A stretch of 64,000 nt of DNA from Acorus gramineus (GCA_030737835.1 CM060849.1:30989080-31053079); one strand, 5' to 3'; shown: positions 1 through 11,372, counted from the stretch's first letter. A program made the numbers and translations. The notes: generated from the letters alone by a model not told the origin.

Positions 1-804
1 AGAGCTCTTTTGACCAACCAAAGAAATTTGTAGTTTTTTTTTTTTTTGATTGGTAAGAGGGTACTTTTACTGAACAAATATACAAAATCTACATAAGCTT
101 GTTTTTAAGAAGTTGGAAAATAGGGATACTAACATAGTAAATGATAATTTTTACAGGCGAGTAAAGGACGATAAGAAATTTGTAGTTATGTGTGTTTTAT
201 CTTCAAATCCATTTTTTTTTTACATACACAAGTTGTCGATACAACATTGGATTAAAGAGTGGGGTGCTCCCTCTTTTTTAGTAAATGGTCTAGTTCAAAT
301 GAATTTATCAATATGAGTGTTTTATACTGGATAAATTTTCAAATGATTTCATCAATACGGCATTTTGACTCATAGTACAGTGATAAACAACAGAAATCAC
401 AATCAAAACGTCATGGATTCGAGTTCCAACATTATCTACAAAATAAAATCACAATTAGTTTTGAAACCATTTTGGTATTAACGGAATGGTAGTAATAGTA
501 ACTTGTTCTTCCTAGATTTCAAATGGTTTAGCTATAACCCTCCTGTTAGTGGTCCCATATATTTCCAAATCAATAATTAATTCAGGAATAAAACATGCAA
601 TTTCCATTTAGACCTCGTCTAATTAAATAATACACTCAGTCAATAATTCATGATAAAGGTGCACTGTATACAAGAACACAATGGGTATATTAATTGCGTA
701 ACAGAATTAAAGCCTTTACACCAAAAAAAAAAAAAAAGAATTAAAGCAAAAAATATGGTGGGTAAATCTAAGACATCTCTATTTACATCAATCTCTCTTT
801 AAAT

Positions 805-874
<70 letters not shown>

Positions 875-1394
875 CATGAAGCCCTTTTCTGGTCTATGTG
901 TTATGACAACACTAGAGATATGAACTTAAATTACGTACTTTTGTCTCTTTTTTTCCTACTTGGTAAACAATTTTATAACTATGGAGAAATTTTACAAATG
1001 TTGATCAATTGTACCGATAAGGTGAGTTTCCTTCTTCATCAGGAGAGTTGGAACAAACAGGCTACATGTCTTTTGGTCAGGTTATGTATAATATGAGATT
1101 CAGGGTTCAAGGATCATTTTCCCTATAACGATGAGTCTACTGAAGCATATGTCCATGGAACAAGTAAATCTCATCGGAGTGTAACATTTCCCTAAGAGGT
1201 TTAATGTCACACTGAGATGACAGGTGACAAGATAATACACAGTAATAATTCATTTTTCCAGTTCATGTTTGCACTGGTTCCCAGGTTGAACTAAAGTTGA
1301 TTTCGAGACATTTTTCATCATAGTCCAAATAAAGATAATGCATTCAAATACAGATGAATCATAATCAGAGGCTAAAAGCCAATGAGATACTTGC
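1..1394 (-). other. Second coding intron of the AG-like gene (partial), AT-rich
   Basis: This is downstream of exon 2 in gene sense and is most simply read as intron. No K-domain exon is recognisable on the minus strand. Apart from an AT microsatellite at 807-869 and short poly(A)/poly(T) runs I see nothing in it. Confidence 0.6.
807..869. repeat. (AT)n microsatellite
   Basis: About 31 uninterrupted AT dinucleotides. Its length is likely to vary between individuals. Confidence 0.97.
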
Positions 1395-1476
1395 CTGTGC
1401 ACTAGCCTCTGCCACAGTAGTAGTATTTGATTGCGGTGAGCAGGCCTTCTTGTACCTTTCGATGGTTTGCTTGACA
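1395..1476 (-). CDS. AG: AGAMOUS-lineage MADS-box gene, coding exon 2 (I domain)
   Basis: On the minus strand an acceptor (TGTAG|TGTC) opens an 82-nt exon. With the two bases left from exon 1 it reads S then VKQTIERYKKACS, continuing to VAEASAQ. This is the intervening (I) domain, which sets dimer specificity. The length, the phase and the position of both boundaries match the AG family, where the next exon normally begins YYQQEA or FYQQEA. The donor reads CAG|GCAAGT, so the intron looks like the GC-AG class. The nearest GT, four bases further on, would put the next family exon out of frame. No K-domain exon is recognisable between 1 and 1394, so the rest of the gene lies outside the window. 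Confidence 0.9.
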
Positions 1477-1828
1477 CTACATCCACATTTCATACAATAA
1501 CATTAAGAATAAACAATTATGCATCAAAGTATAAACTTTTTTATTTACTATCAACTTCATATTATAGTGTATCTAGAATTGAATGTACATAGAAAGGCTT
1601 TCTTAATTTTATCTACAACTTCTTTCAAACCCATAGCAGCAATAAGTTTTAAATTCTACACCCCCCCCCCCCCCCTCCCCCCAAAAAAAAAAAAATCAAA
1701 GAAAGAAGGAAGGGAAGAAATAAATCAAGTACCATATAATAGTGAGGACATATATACACACAAATGACACAATTGGCACAATGCAGCAGAAAAACAAAAA
1801 TAATTTCCCATCAAGATTTACTCTAGTC

Positions 1829-2339
1829 TAAGATGAGCTCAAAGTTGTCGTAGCGGGGCAACTTGCCATACAACACAAATATGGAGTGAAACTGACTCTA
1901 CCACCGTAGTAGCTTGGTCCAAAGGTCACGGTCTCATCTCGTGGACAGCCTTTAGAGATCTCCGCCTTCTCCAGCAGATTACTTCTTCTTTCTCTTCTTG
2001 GAATATCTCCCACGTGCAATCGACCAACCGATCTTCTTGCTGCTCATCAATCGGCCATGGGACAGTCCTCCTTTGCATTGCATCTATTCTGTGACGAACT
2101 AAGACTCTCCATCCAAAGAAGACAAATATGGCCACCAACAGCTCAGACAGGATTGATAGCAATCAAATGCTTTTTCCCATACCACCTAGGTGCTAAGAGT
2201 ATTTTGTTTTGGTTCTCCTTGTAAATGGTGGTAGTCCTGCTACCCTAATGACAGCCTTTGCTGTCCCAAAAATCTCCCTTGTACATTCGACTCTTCTCAT
2301 TAAATATATAGTTACTTAATAAAGCACAAAAAAAAAAAA
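1829..2339 (+). mobile_element. 5'-truncated LINE in the AG intron, antisense to the gene
   Basis: Plus-strand translation gives an RNase H-like stretch (ETDSTTVVAW, KGHG, SWTAFR) matching the minus-strand LINE near 39.9 kb (ETDSTTALAW, KGRG, PWTAVR). A 3' tail follows with TTGTACATTC, AATAAA and a 12-A run. Flanks 1813-1828 and 2338-2354 are near-identical (AGATTTACTCTAGTC against AGAATTTACTCTAATC), an imperfect target-site duplication of about 15 bp. Only the RNase H end and 3' UTR are present, so this is a dead-on-arrival copy; the diverged duplication suggests it is not recent. Confidence 0.8.
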
Positions 2340-5092
2340 GAATTTACTCTAATCACATTGATGCTGTCAAAGTATGTGGGAAATTGACGTTGGACACATT
2401 TTTATTAGGGCTTATTTTGAAGTTCTATGAAAATTCTAGGCTTCTCCATTGGACATAGCATCTTTCATTTTCCTGTCTATTCAAAGCCATACTTATTGAT
2501 TGATGTACTCTTTATTTATATAATTTCCTATCAGTTTTACTATTTAATCACGACTTTTTTTTTTCTACGGATAAAGTTTTCGGTTAGGCAAAAAGACAAG
2601 AAAAAAAGCGAACTGAACTTTTGTTAGTCGGTTAGAACACTTTTCATCGAAAAAGGTGGTCAGCTGGTTAGGGATCTAAATCAGCACCAATTTTTGAATT
2701 TTTTTTATATAAAAAACTCAAGGTCTCAGATTCTGACTCTTTGCCCCCTTTTTGTTTCACAAATAAACAAGTGCATTAGGGGAAAATAACTTAATCCTCA
2801 GATAAACATGTTTATTTAGCATTAACAACTACATTCCAACGAACACAAAAAATTTAAAAATTTACGCAACTCATGAATATCAACCAAACATAATATCATC
2901 TAAATTTATTCTCTTATATCACCTTGTGCTTCAGTTTGGTACATTTTGATGGAGTAGAATTTTTAGACAAGTACCATGTCAAAATTTGGAGTTATTAACT
3001 CCATCCTTGCTTGCATCAAACTCCAAGTTTCAAAGCACCATTGTCACAAGCATCGATACATCCCCGCTTGAAAGGATCTCCAATAAATTTCATATTCAAA
3101 CAAGGAGGCATGCTGAATTCACCTTAGAAGTTATGTGGAACCCGTCAGAACCTATGGTGCAAGATTAAATTTGGCCGCATTTGAAAATGGGTTTGAGAAT
3201 TAGTTTTTCTCAAAATCTATGTTTAGAACCAAGTTTACAATAAACTCTCTTCACGAATGATCAAAAAGCTAATTTTTAAAACAACAATATGTCTGCAGCT
3301 TTTAATTAAGCTGCAGCTCTTTTTTTTTATTTGAAAACGGGTTTGAAAAAAATAGTTTCTTGCAAGCCCAACAAATCTCCTCACTAAGCAAGGACTGGAC
3401 GGGATACAGTGTCCTCTTACCGAAAGTTCTGGGATACACAGTGCCTCCAAGAGAAGGGAAAAAAAAGATCAGCGAGAGATGTGTAGTCTCTAATGTCTAA
3501 GCATGGACCAGGTGGGACGGCTAGACTGGACCTAATCCCTCCCCCTTTCTTGTCCCCTAGTTTTTTTGCAGCCATGATTGTATAGTCTCAAATGTAATTT
3601 GTTCATATTCAAACGAATATTATTTCTCAAAAAAAAAAAAAATTGTCTATATTCAAAGGAATACAATTTTGTTTTTACCGACCAAAAGAAAAAAATAATC
3701 AGAGAGAAACTTTTGACCGAGCAAGAAGAGGATTGTCGGAGAGATGGAGATGACCGGGAGGTGTGATACAGATGGCCAGGCCAAAATTAGGAATGAAATC
3801 AGCATCTCATTTCCTATGCAGTGGGCTCCTCTTAGCAACATGTAATCTGAGTATTCAGATGTTTTTTTTTTTTTTTAAAAAAAATTGGTTATCAACAATT
3901 ATTATTGCATGCCAGAGAGTCCAGGGTTGGCCCCAAGTCTCATGTAACCCATTTCCGTAATTATGAACTGCTCTTGAAAATATTCAATACTCATTTAGGG
4001 AAAGCAACAAATGTAACTAAATTGAATATTCAGTAAACACATAGATGGCACTTAGCACATAAATTTTTATATTTTAAGAACTACAAATTATATGATCGAA
4101 GACGTAAATTTGCTAGCTTATCGATGCATTGATTCCTAAAATTTTGAATATTGTAATGCATTTTTAGCATATATCAACAATTTTACTTATATAGTTCAAA
4201 GTGATTAAGCCATCTAAATACCAATCACATTATTTTCTTTTTCTGTTTTTCCTTTCCTTTTTGGCTCTGGGGGAATAATTTTTGTTTACATAAAAAAAGT
4301 AATCCCTAAACCTAGATGAACTCCCCTAATTTCCAATTGGACTATTTTATTTGTCCAGCGCACAATATCATGCTTTTGTAATCAATCCACTGTATTACTA
4401 CTAGCATGTACTGTAAAATCATATCACAAAATTAAACATTTTTCAAGGTAAGCATGTACTGTAAAATTTCTGACAACAAAGAGCATTTCTGTTTCATTTT
4501 TCTATTTAAGGACCCTGGAAAAAAAAGGGCATCACAATAGCATCTTAAACGAGGCATGTAATACATCAAATTAAGCAACAGATATGTTGGTAACACATAT
4601 AAGACTGAGAAGGCTTATTGTTTGTCCACCACGGAAATCACACTATTGGAGTATTTTTTTTCACATCCATTTGTTAATTTAATATTGGTGGGGGTTATAT
4701 GTCAAATAAAAAAAAAATGGTGGTTATTTAATATGGTAGTAGTAGACACTACCCATTTTACATGGTACATGATATCTATAAAAAAAGAAGCCATGGTCAC
4801 TACTGTATTTCACTTAATATAAACAAATGATAGTGAGGTTCATGAGCTGTTTTGGAAAAGAAAAGATGGGCTATCTCATAGTCATAGGCTCTTTTTGTGC
4901 CCAACACTCAACAAAAACCGAGTCCACAGCATCACCACGACCATATTGAAATACAGTTCAAGATCCAGTAATATCTCAAACAAATCCCAAGAATTAGTAC
5001 ATTCACACAACCATCATTATCAGAATATTTAAGGAATAGTCAAATCAAATCCAATCCAACTATGTGACACATCATTAAACATAGGAAAAGCA

Positions 5093-5215
5093 AGTGTCCT
5101 ACTTTATTTTAATTTTAATATATAAAAACTCAACCATTCCTAAACAGTGTCCTACTTTATTTTAATTTTAATATATAAAAACTCAACCATTCCTAAACAG
5201 TGTCCTACTTTATTT
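5093..5215. repeat. 53-bp tandem repeat, about 2.3 copies, in the AG intron
   Basis: Units start at 5093, 5146 and 5199, each beginning AGTGTCCTACTTTATTT. The first two copies are practically identical over 53 bp, which implies a recent duplication. Confidence 0.93.
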
Positions 5216-5431
5216 CAAAGTCTCATCCTGAAATCCAATTTTAATTGTGTTATATAAAATAAAAATCTCTATAAAAAAAAAAAAAATTGTCAAAGTGTCA
5301 GAAAGACAGATGCAGAGAGTCTCTTGAAATCTCTATGGCTGATGGGACTCAGAGAGAGAGAGAGGGAGAGCACCCCATGGTTTTGGTACGGTATACCTGC
5401 AGCACTTTAAAACCTTAGTTTCAACGAAGAC

Positions 5432-5780
5432 TGATTGGTCGGACCCCCGGCCAGCGTGGCACGCGATCCCACGATTATGATTGGCCGAGACGGCCCTCAC
5501 CTCTCCCCAGTCGCCACGTGTCACATATAACGTTTATCCGCGGTGCAACAATCCGTAGCTCACTCTATTGACCACTAGATACAAGCAAATACCCACTTGT
5601 TTAATCTTTTTTTGAAGGTCAGCAAAAGTTTTTGCTTGCTTCCCATGCAGTGTTTTCTGATTGGTTCCTCAGTTTGATCCGTACGTAATGTACAAGACAA
5701 TGCATTGTATACAACCCGTATTTATTTAAATAAAAAGGTGGTGAAACCTGATTGGCTGGTTTGCTCTCACTTTCTATTGG
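5432..5780 (-). promoter_or_regulatory. Candidate AG intron enhancer: CCAATCA boxes, G-box, LEAFY-type cores
   Basis: Four CCAATCA boxes (TGATTGG on the plus strand) start at 5432, 5478, 5658 and 5749, and a CCAATAG variant lies at 5774-5780. A G-box core CACGTG lies at 5515-5520 within GCCACGTGTC. CCANTG cores, the centre of the LEAFY site, occur nearby at about 5808 (as CAGTGG), 5961 and 5969. Repeated CCAATCA boxes are a known conserved feature of AG second introns in eudicots. Motif presence and clustering are seen directly; enhancer function is inference. Confidence 0.6.
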
Positions 5781-5981
5781 AGGGTTTTTGAAGGGTTAGA
5801 TTGTAAGGCATCAGTGGAAGAGATGGGAAAGAGAGGAAACAAAGAAACCCACAATGGAAACTAGAAAAATCTCGTGACGTCTCTCAAGATTATCTCTCAA
5901 AAATCAACTGAAAGAGAGAGAGAGTAGGTCTAAAGATGGAAAGGGTAACAAATCAAAGACCCAGTGACCCATTGAGGAGAT

Positions 5982-5985
<4 letters not shown>

Positions 5986-6012
<27 letters not shown>

Positions 6013-6241
6013 GCATTAGAAAGACTTACCTAACATGGGTTGTGAAAAGAAGTGAGAGAAAACCCTAGGTTTGGAGTTTTCATTAGATGGGGATGGGTGC
6101 GGTTTGAAGGGAAATGACGTGTGTCAAAGCAAAAGCTAAAATGAGAGGGTGACGGCCTTTTCATATGCTGTGATGGGTGACGTGAAGATCAGTGAAAGAG
6201 AGATTGTATGTTTATAGAGAGAGAGAGAGAGAGAGAGAGAA
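5986..6241. repeat. GA-rich tracts, (GA)n at 5986-6012 and 6216-6241
   Basis: Two long GA dinucleotide runs lie about 1 kb from exon 1 inside the intron; a shorter one lies at 5351-5366. GA repeats are bound by BBR/BPC factors that regulate AG-clade genes in other plants; a role here is inference. Confidence 0.9.
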
Positions 6242-6994
6242 GGGGAGGTTGAAACAAGAGGAATAAAAGAAGGGAAGGAGAGGAAAAGAGAGAAGAAATG
6301 GCAATGTTTGGAGATCTCTTTCAAATGAAGAGGGAGGAGGCTTTGGATTTTTCTTGCTATTAGAGCAACTACTCATACTGCTTTGACTCTCAGATCTATC
6401 AATCAAACCCAGCCAAGAAATGGAGAGTTTTTTTTTTTTTAAAAAAGTGGGAAAATCTAGAAGAGAAACATTAAAGAGAACCCCATTAAAAGAAAACACA
6501 AAGAAGCATAAAATTAGAAGCCCATACGAGCATAGGCTTTTTAATTTTCAAAACACCCAGAACAGAAAGAACAGCATAGACAAGGAAGGCTTGTGTGGTG
6601 GACTAATTAAGCACATAGTTTATAAATAGATGGGTGGGTGTGTTCTCAAAAGATTTGGAGAACAAATCATAAAGACTCTTTCAAAACAAAACAAAAAAAA
6701 ACATAGATCAAGATCTAAGTAAGGAAAACATCTTATTATAGATGGCTCTCCTTTCAATCAGATCTGTCAGTAGAAGAAAGCTTGTAAAGTAAGGAAAACA
6801 AATCTTGCACAAAACAGTGACACATACAAACACAATAAACACATGAAACAAAATTACAGTTGATGGAAATTGTGAATTAAATTGAAGGGGGAAATTTCAG
6901 ACCTTTGTAACTTCGATATCTAAAGAAATCGAGGTAGCAATTGTCTACTGACCTCCCAAAAAAAAACATTGAAGGGAAACAAATGAAATAGTAC

Positions 6995-7176
6995 CTGCTG
7001 TTGGCGTACTCGTAGAGTCGGCCACGGTTGGAGAAGACAATGAGGGCGACCTCGGCGTCGCAGAGGACAGACAATTCATAGGCCTTCTTGAGGAGGCCAC
7101 TCCTCCTCTTGCAGAAGGTCACCTGCTGGTTCGTCTGGTTCTCGATCCTCTTGATCTCTATCTTACCCCTTCCCAT
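6995..7176 (-). CDS. AG: AGAMOUS-lineage MADS-box gene, coding exon 1 (MADS domain)
   Basis: This exon encodes a complete type II MADS domain. It begins [10 protein letters not shown] at 7176 and runs 60 codons plus two bases to a donor (AG|GTAC) at 6995/6994. Blocks such as [25 protein letters not shown] and [12 protein letters not shown] identify the AG/SHP/STK clade. The MADS domain binds CArG boxes as a dimer in the nucleus; in this clade the proteins specify stamens, carpels and ovules. The phase-2 end joins exactly to the I-domain exon at 1395-1476. Two residues are unusual: Q at position 17, where plant MIKC proteins nearly always have R, and S at position 26 where N is usual. The frame stays open for 25 codons upstream of this Met, so an N-terminal extension, known from some AG proteins, is possible, but a leader-intron acceptor just upstream argues for this start. 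C lineage is favoured over D lineage by the I domain; that is inference. Confidence 0.95.
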
Positions 7177-7316
7177 CCTTTCTCCTCCTACTAAACAAAC
7201 CCAATCATCAAAAGGAAGAGGTTCAAATTTTGGGATCAGATCAAGTAACAAAAAAGGACTAAAATCTGAATCAACCCCACCTTTGTTTGGGTTCTTGTTA
7301 GTAGTTTGAGTTCAGA
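7177..7316 (-). other. 5' leader of the AG-like gene with a possible leader intron
   Basis: Reading the minus strand toward the start codon, a donor-like AAAG|GTGGGG at 7280/7279 and an acceptor TTTGTTTAG|TAGGAG at 7191/7190 would define an 89-nt leader intron. AG orthologues commonly have an intron in the 5' leader, so this is plausible, but it rests only on splice-site appearance. If the intron is used, the upstream in-frame codons would not be translated. Confidence 0.45.
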
Positions 7317-7893
7317 AGAAGGAACAAAGACTATTACTGGGTTTTTTTGGGGAAAATAGTTGGATTTGATGAAAAGAGAGATGGATCACAAACACCCACA
7401 AACACAATCTCCTTTGTATCTAGGTTACTGTTGAGTTGCAGAGATACAGAAGAAGAGTTGGGGATATTTACTTAGGCTACCATGGCCATCCATTATATGG
7501 ATGATGAGTTGTTTGTGGGGGGAGGGAGAGAGAGAGTGAGAGAGACACGGAGAAAGCTATTATTAATGGGGGTGAATAGGACGTTGGGCTAAAATGCACT
7601 CACGCTAATATACTGCTATACCAAATATTAGTTTCTTTTCTATTGTAGGACATAAAGGAGAAAAGAAAAGGAGAAAGAAGGGGACTAATCTTGGTTTTTA
7701 TTTTGTTGGCTGTAGTTTTGCAGCCTTTAATTTTTAGGTGAGATTTTTGTTTGGCCATTGATCTTATTTTGGCTGAGCAGAAATCGAATTTAACTAATAA
7801 GTGCTCCCTGCTTCTCAGTTTGATTCTCTCCTTATCTTCCTCTTATATGCTTATAATGTTGGATTTATGTATTGCATTCTGACTTTTGGTTAT
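7317..7893 (-). promoter_or_regulatory. Putative 5' flank and promoter of the AG-like gene
   Basis: This lies directly upstream of the leader in gene sense. It contains a CT/GA-rich tract around 7520-7550 and AT-rich stretches. No single TATA box stands out: TATATGG near 7495 and TATATTAG-like sequence near 7608 are candidates. I cannot place the transcription start. Confidence 0.4.
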
Positions 7894-8599
7894 TGATGCA
7901 AATATCAGAACCATAAATTACATGGATGGACGAGAACAAATGGATCGGAAAAGAAGCAGATATCTTGATTGTTTGGGAGAACCGTGACTTCAAATGGTCA
8001 TAACTTTCAAACTGTAAATCAAAATCACTATTGCAATATGTCCACGTGTTCGTATTGGTGATCCCTACAAGATTAATCGCTAGGCCACTATCCTAAATTT
8101 TGGAGTGATCTGAGATGGTCTTGGAGGTTAAATCGACAGTTGAAAGTTGTTTTTACTATTTTTTATAGTTTTTGAGCTTGTTAAAATTTATTTCCTTGTT
8201 TTAGGATTTACATAAAGATTTGAATTAAAAATTTTTATTTGAATTTGAATATTATTTAGGATTTAATCAAAATTCATTTGTGATTTGAGAGATTTAGAAA
8301 GCTCTGTTGATATCATAATTTTGTAAGGATTCTCTACTCTATAAATAGGCTTGTAATCACATAATTAATTTAGATTTGATTAATATAATTTTATTTATTT
8401 TACTGTATTTTTGTTATCCTAAGAGGATTATCAAATACATAGATTTCCATCGTTTATGGTATTCTTAGGAATCAATAGACTTGTTGAAGCCTATCGTCTT
8501 GGTATTTTTTACGAATCGACAACGTCATTGAAGCCTGTAGATCTCGCATCCTTGGAAGTTGATCGGGTCAGCAGAAGAGCATAACCCTACGCTGCATCA
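7894..8599 (+). mobile_element. Solo LTR fossil (family A, copy 1)
   Basis: The end (ACGCTGCATCA, preceded by a block ending GAAGAGCATAACCCT) matches the LTRs at 34746-35244 and, inverted, 10199-10638. It starts TGATGCA and ends TGCATCA. Flanking GTTAT and TTTAT are possibly a decayed 5-bp target duplication. No internal coding region is next to it, so it is an old solo LTR. Confidence 0.65.
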
Positions 8600-10198
8600 T
8601 TTATCGGGGAAAAACTGGAACAAAGAACTTACCCCGTGGTTGAAATAATTATTTGTCACTATGAATGGAAATGTGAATCAATATACACAGTTAGTATTAT
8701 AGGGATTGGGGGGGGGGGGGGGGGGTGGAAGGGGGACAATTTTGAGCTATATACACTCATTTGTGAGTCAGGTATATAGTACATACACAAAATATGTAAT
8801 CAAGAAAATAGTGAAACATTATATCCTCTCTCTCCCTGGACATAGACAATCTTTTACCCTAGTTATTTTCTCATGTGATCATGTAGTTATTTTTCTTAGA
8901 ACATATTTTTCTACTCTTATTATGCCTCACTCATGGTTATGAAGATAACAAGCCATGTGACTTCTTTCCTTCTCCCTCCATTTCACAATGCATGTTTTTA
9001 ATGATTCAAGATAATATTGAGAGTCAAAAGTTCTTTAAATCCCATATATATTTTAAGCCCTAGATTGACGCATTATTCATCAGTGGCCGATTATGTTTCT
9101 CCACATAGGGTTTCTTGTGATGAACATCTACTAATTAATGTCAACAATAGACTCTTCAGTTGTTCTTATCTTTAATAAACCACCAATTGATGGAGATGTG
9201 GAATAGAGATGTCATTGTTTATAGATGGCTTTGCGACACCATCTCATTCAATTTAAAGTTGCAATGATACATCATTTTGATTACCAAATCTCTTTTCCCC
9301 TTCATTTTGTGTGTGTGACATAGTATCTTGCCTCTTTATCCCTCTTCCATTCATCAAACTCTTACTAAACACATGTTTTTGCCTCACTGAATCCAATTTA
9401 ATACACAACAAAATTGCAATCTTTCTATTGATTTTCTATGATTATTCGCCATTTCACCTTATCTGATCGTTATGTATTTCTCTTTAGCTCAATCCATATT
9501 CACAATCACATATATGTCTTTTACTTTTCTTTGTTTTTACTTTTTTTGATGTTGTAATATACACGAGCAAAACCAATATGGTGGATATGGTGGTTCTTCC
9601 TTATGTGGAAGACACCATTCTATTTCAGTGTGACATCCATATTCCTGGAGAGATTGATAATTCTCATTTCATAGCAATGGAAAAATCTTCACCATTTTGA
9701 TAGAGGGACCACAAAGTTGTAGACATAGTACGAAGTACCACATGCACATTATTGTATCAACATTAAGGATGATGAAAGAATAGACTGTTACTGTAAACAA
9801 AACATGCTTCATATGCTTTAAAACAGGAGCTACTTTAATTGATTAAGCCAAGTCAGGTCTGTTGATAGCAACTTCCAAAAGATATGAGTGCAACTTTTTA
9901 CCATGCCACAGTTGGATGTTGGACACATATAACTTTAGTTTTGTGTGGTCGGGTTGATCTCGCACGAGCTTAAAAGAGTCACCCAGTGTGACTTAAGAAC
10001 TTATTTTGGCCACACTTTGCCTGCAAGGCCAGGCCATCACACAACTTCATTGTGCGTGTATCAATCCTATGCTGAAAATTATATTTAGCATCACAAAATT
10101 TTGGGTAGTATATCCAACGTTAGAATAACTCGAAATAATACACGGAGCTGTCTTACGATGCTATTTATTTGTCCAAAGTATGTGAAATAGAAGAAAAA
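8600..10198. other. Intergenic, AT-rich, no gene seen
   Basis: It contains a long poly(G) tract at about 8707-8725 and otherwise unstructured AT-rich DNA. Short open frames here have no recognisable domain. Confidence 0.7.
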
Positions 10199-10638
10199 TG
10201 ATATAGCGTAAGGCACGCTCTTCCACGGACCTGATCAACCTTCACGCACGAAGAGATTTGAGATGGGCAGGCTCCAACAAATCTGTTCATTCTTCGCAAA
10301 GAATGGTAGAATGATTAGCTTCTACGAATGTGTTATTCTACCAAGAATAACAAAAACAATAGGTAAATATAGAAATGAAATTCAAATTATCAAAGTCTGA
10401 ATTAATTTTCTGATTACAAAGTTTATTTAGAGAGGTGAGAATCCCAACAGATTAAGATCTTTTCAAATATCTCAAATCACCTAAAATTCTAATAACAGAA
10501 AAAAATCCAATCTAAATCATAAATAAAAACAAAAAATCATATAATAATGATATCATAAATAGTAATTCATCATCATTCATGTTCTTCTGTTTGGTAGTCC
10601 TCAACGTTGATTGAATGGTCCACGATTGCGCTATGTCA
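10199..10638 (-). mobile_element. Solo LTR fossil (family A, copy 2, inverted)
   Basis: The minus strand starts TGACATAGCGCAATCGTGGA and ends ACGCTATATCA. It is the same family as 34746-35244, which starts TGATGTAGCGCAATTATGGA. No clear target duplication remains and there is no internal region: an old solo LTR. Confidence 0.72.
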
Positions 10639-10781
10639 AAGAGGTTCTCTTAAAACTAGAAATTTGGCTAACAATTCATCATGGCCTTGAGGACTTGACA
10701 TAATCTGACCTAATTGATGGTGACTGAGGCTAGATATGTACTCTATTTTCTTAAGACAATTTTTCATCCCGCCCTTGTGTT

Positions 10782-10935
10782 TTTTTTTATAATAATGGTA
10801 GGCAAATTCCATTCCAAAGAAAGGAAAATGCCCAAGATTACAAACAAATAGGAATTGAAAGAGCAAGAAGAGATCGAACAAGAAGAAAAGAGGAACAAAG
10901 GGAGGGAGACCCGTAGGAAAGGCGGCCATCCACCC
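10782..10935 (-). mobile_element. Short truncated LINE-type retroposon with 17-bp target duplication
   Basis: This 154-bp insertion is bounded by perfect 17-bp direct repeats CATCCCGCCCTTGTGTT at 10765-10781 and 10936-10952. It opens with a T run on the plus strand, that is, a poly(A) tail on the minus strand. Its minus-strand text, rich in CTT and TTGTTTGTAATCTTGGGC, resembles the 3' end of a LINE. The perfect duplication implies a fairly recent insertion. Confidence 0.8.
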
Positions 10936-11028
10936 CATCCCGCCCTTGTGTTGACGGCTTTTGTTAATGGCAATTATCTCTCAGCATGCAACAATCGAAC
11001 TCTCTGTGGTGATAGCACTTCAAACCAT

Positions 11029-11372
11029 GCACTCGATCCATGGGGAATAGAGTAGCTGATTGTTTGACTTCTCTGCAATCCACTATTGAAACCTCTATTT
11101 TTTAGCCTTCCCACCTCACTGTTGAAGTAAGTTCCTTCATTGCTGAAGACAAAACGGGTACTCTTTAGCTCAGGCAATCTCGATATGGCACTTATGTACA
11201 TCACCCAGTTTCCAATCCTAGTTATCATTCTCAGTATGCAATCTCTTTCATGTGCATCAATGTAGGCTTTGGCCTCCCTTTCTTGTCTTAGCTATATCGT
11301 TTTTTTGTTTTGATTATGTAACATTCTTTTTTATTAATGAAATCCTCAATTACCCAAAAAAAAAAAAAAAAA
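11029..11372 (+). mobile_element. 5'-truncated LINE 3' end with 15-bp target duplication
   Basis: The copy starts within the RNase H C-terminus (NRVADCLTSLQS readable near 11047-11082). It continues through a 3' UTR and ends in an 18-A tail. The target duplication AGCACTTCAAACCAT is perfect at 11014-11028 and 11373-11387. Confidence 0.88.

Larger units (their letters stand above)
1477..6994 (-). other. Large first coding intron of the AG-like gene
   Basis: This 5.5 kb intron lies between the MADS exon and the I-domain exon, the position of the long regulatory intron of AGAMOUS. It has no convincing host exon. It contains a truncated LINE (1829-2339), a 53-bp tandem repeat (5093-5215), GA tracts (near 5351, 5986 and 6216) and a cluster of CCAATCA boxes with a G-box (5432-5780). 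The half nearest exon 1 is less AT-rich and richer in motifs than the rest, as expected if it holds the enhancer. 2400-4900 is AT-rich DNA in which I see nothing definite. Confidence 0.85.

Noticed and set aside
1926-2162. Minus-strand 78-codon frame in the AG intron
   Set aside because: It is the reverse shadow of the plus-strand LINE RNase H remnant.
2655-2765. tRNA-like text (GGTCAGCTGGTTAGG with GGTCTCAGATTCTGAC)
   Set aside because: The A-box-like part is reasonable but the B box departs from GGTTCGA, and no cloverleaf or flanking duplication is seen.
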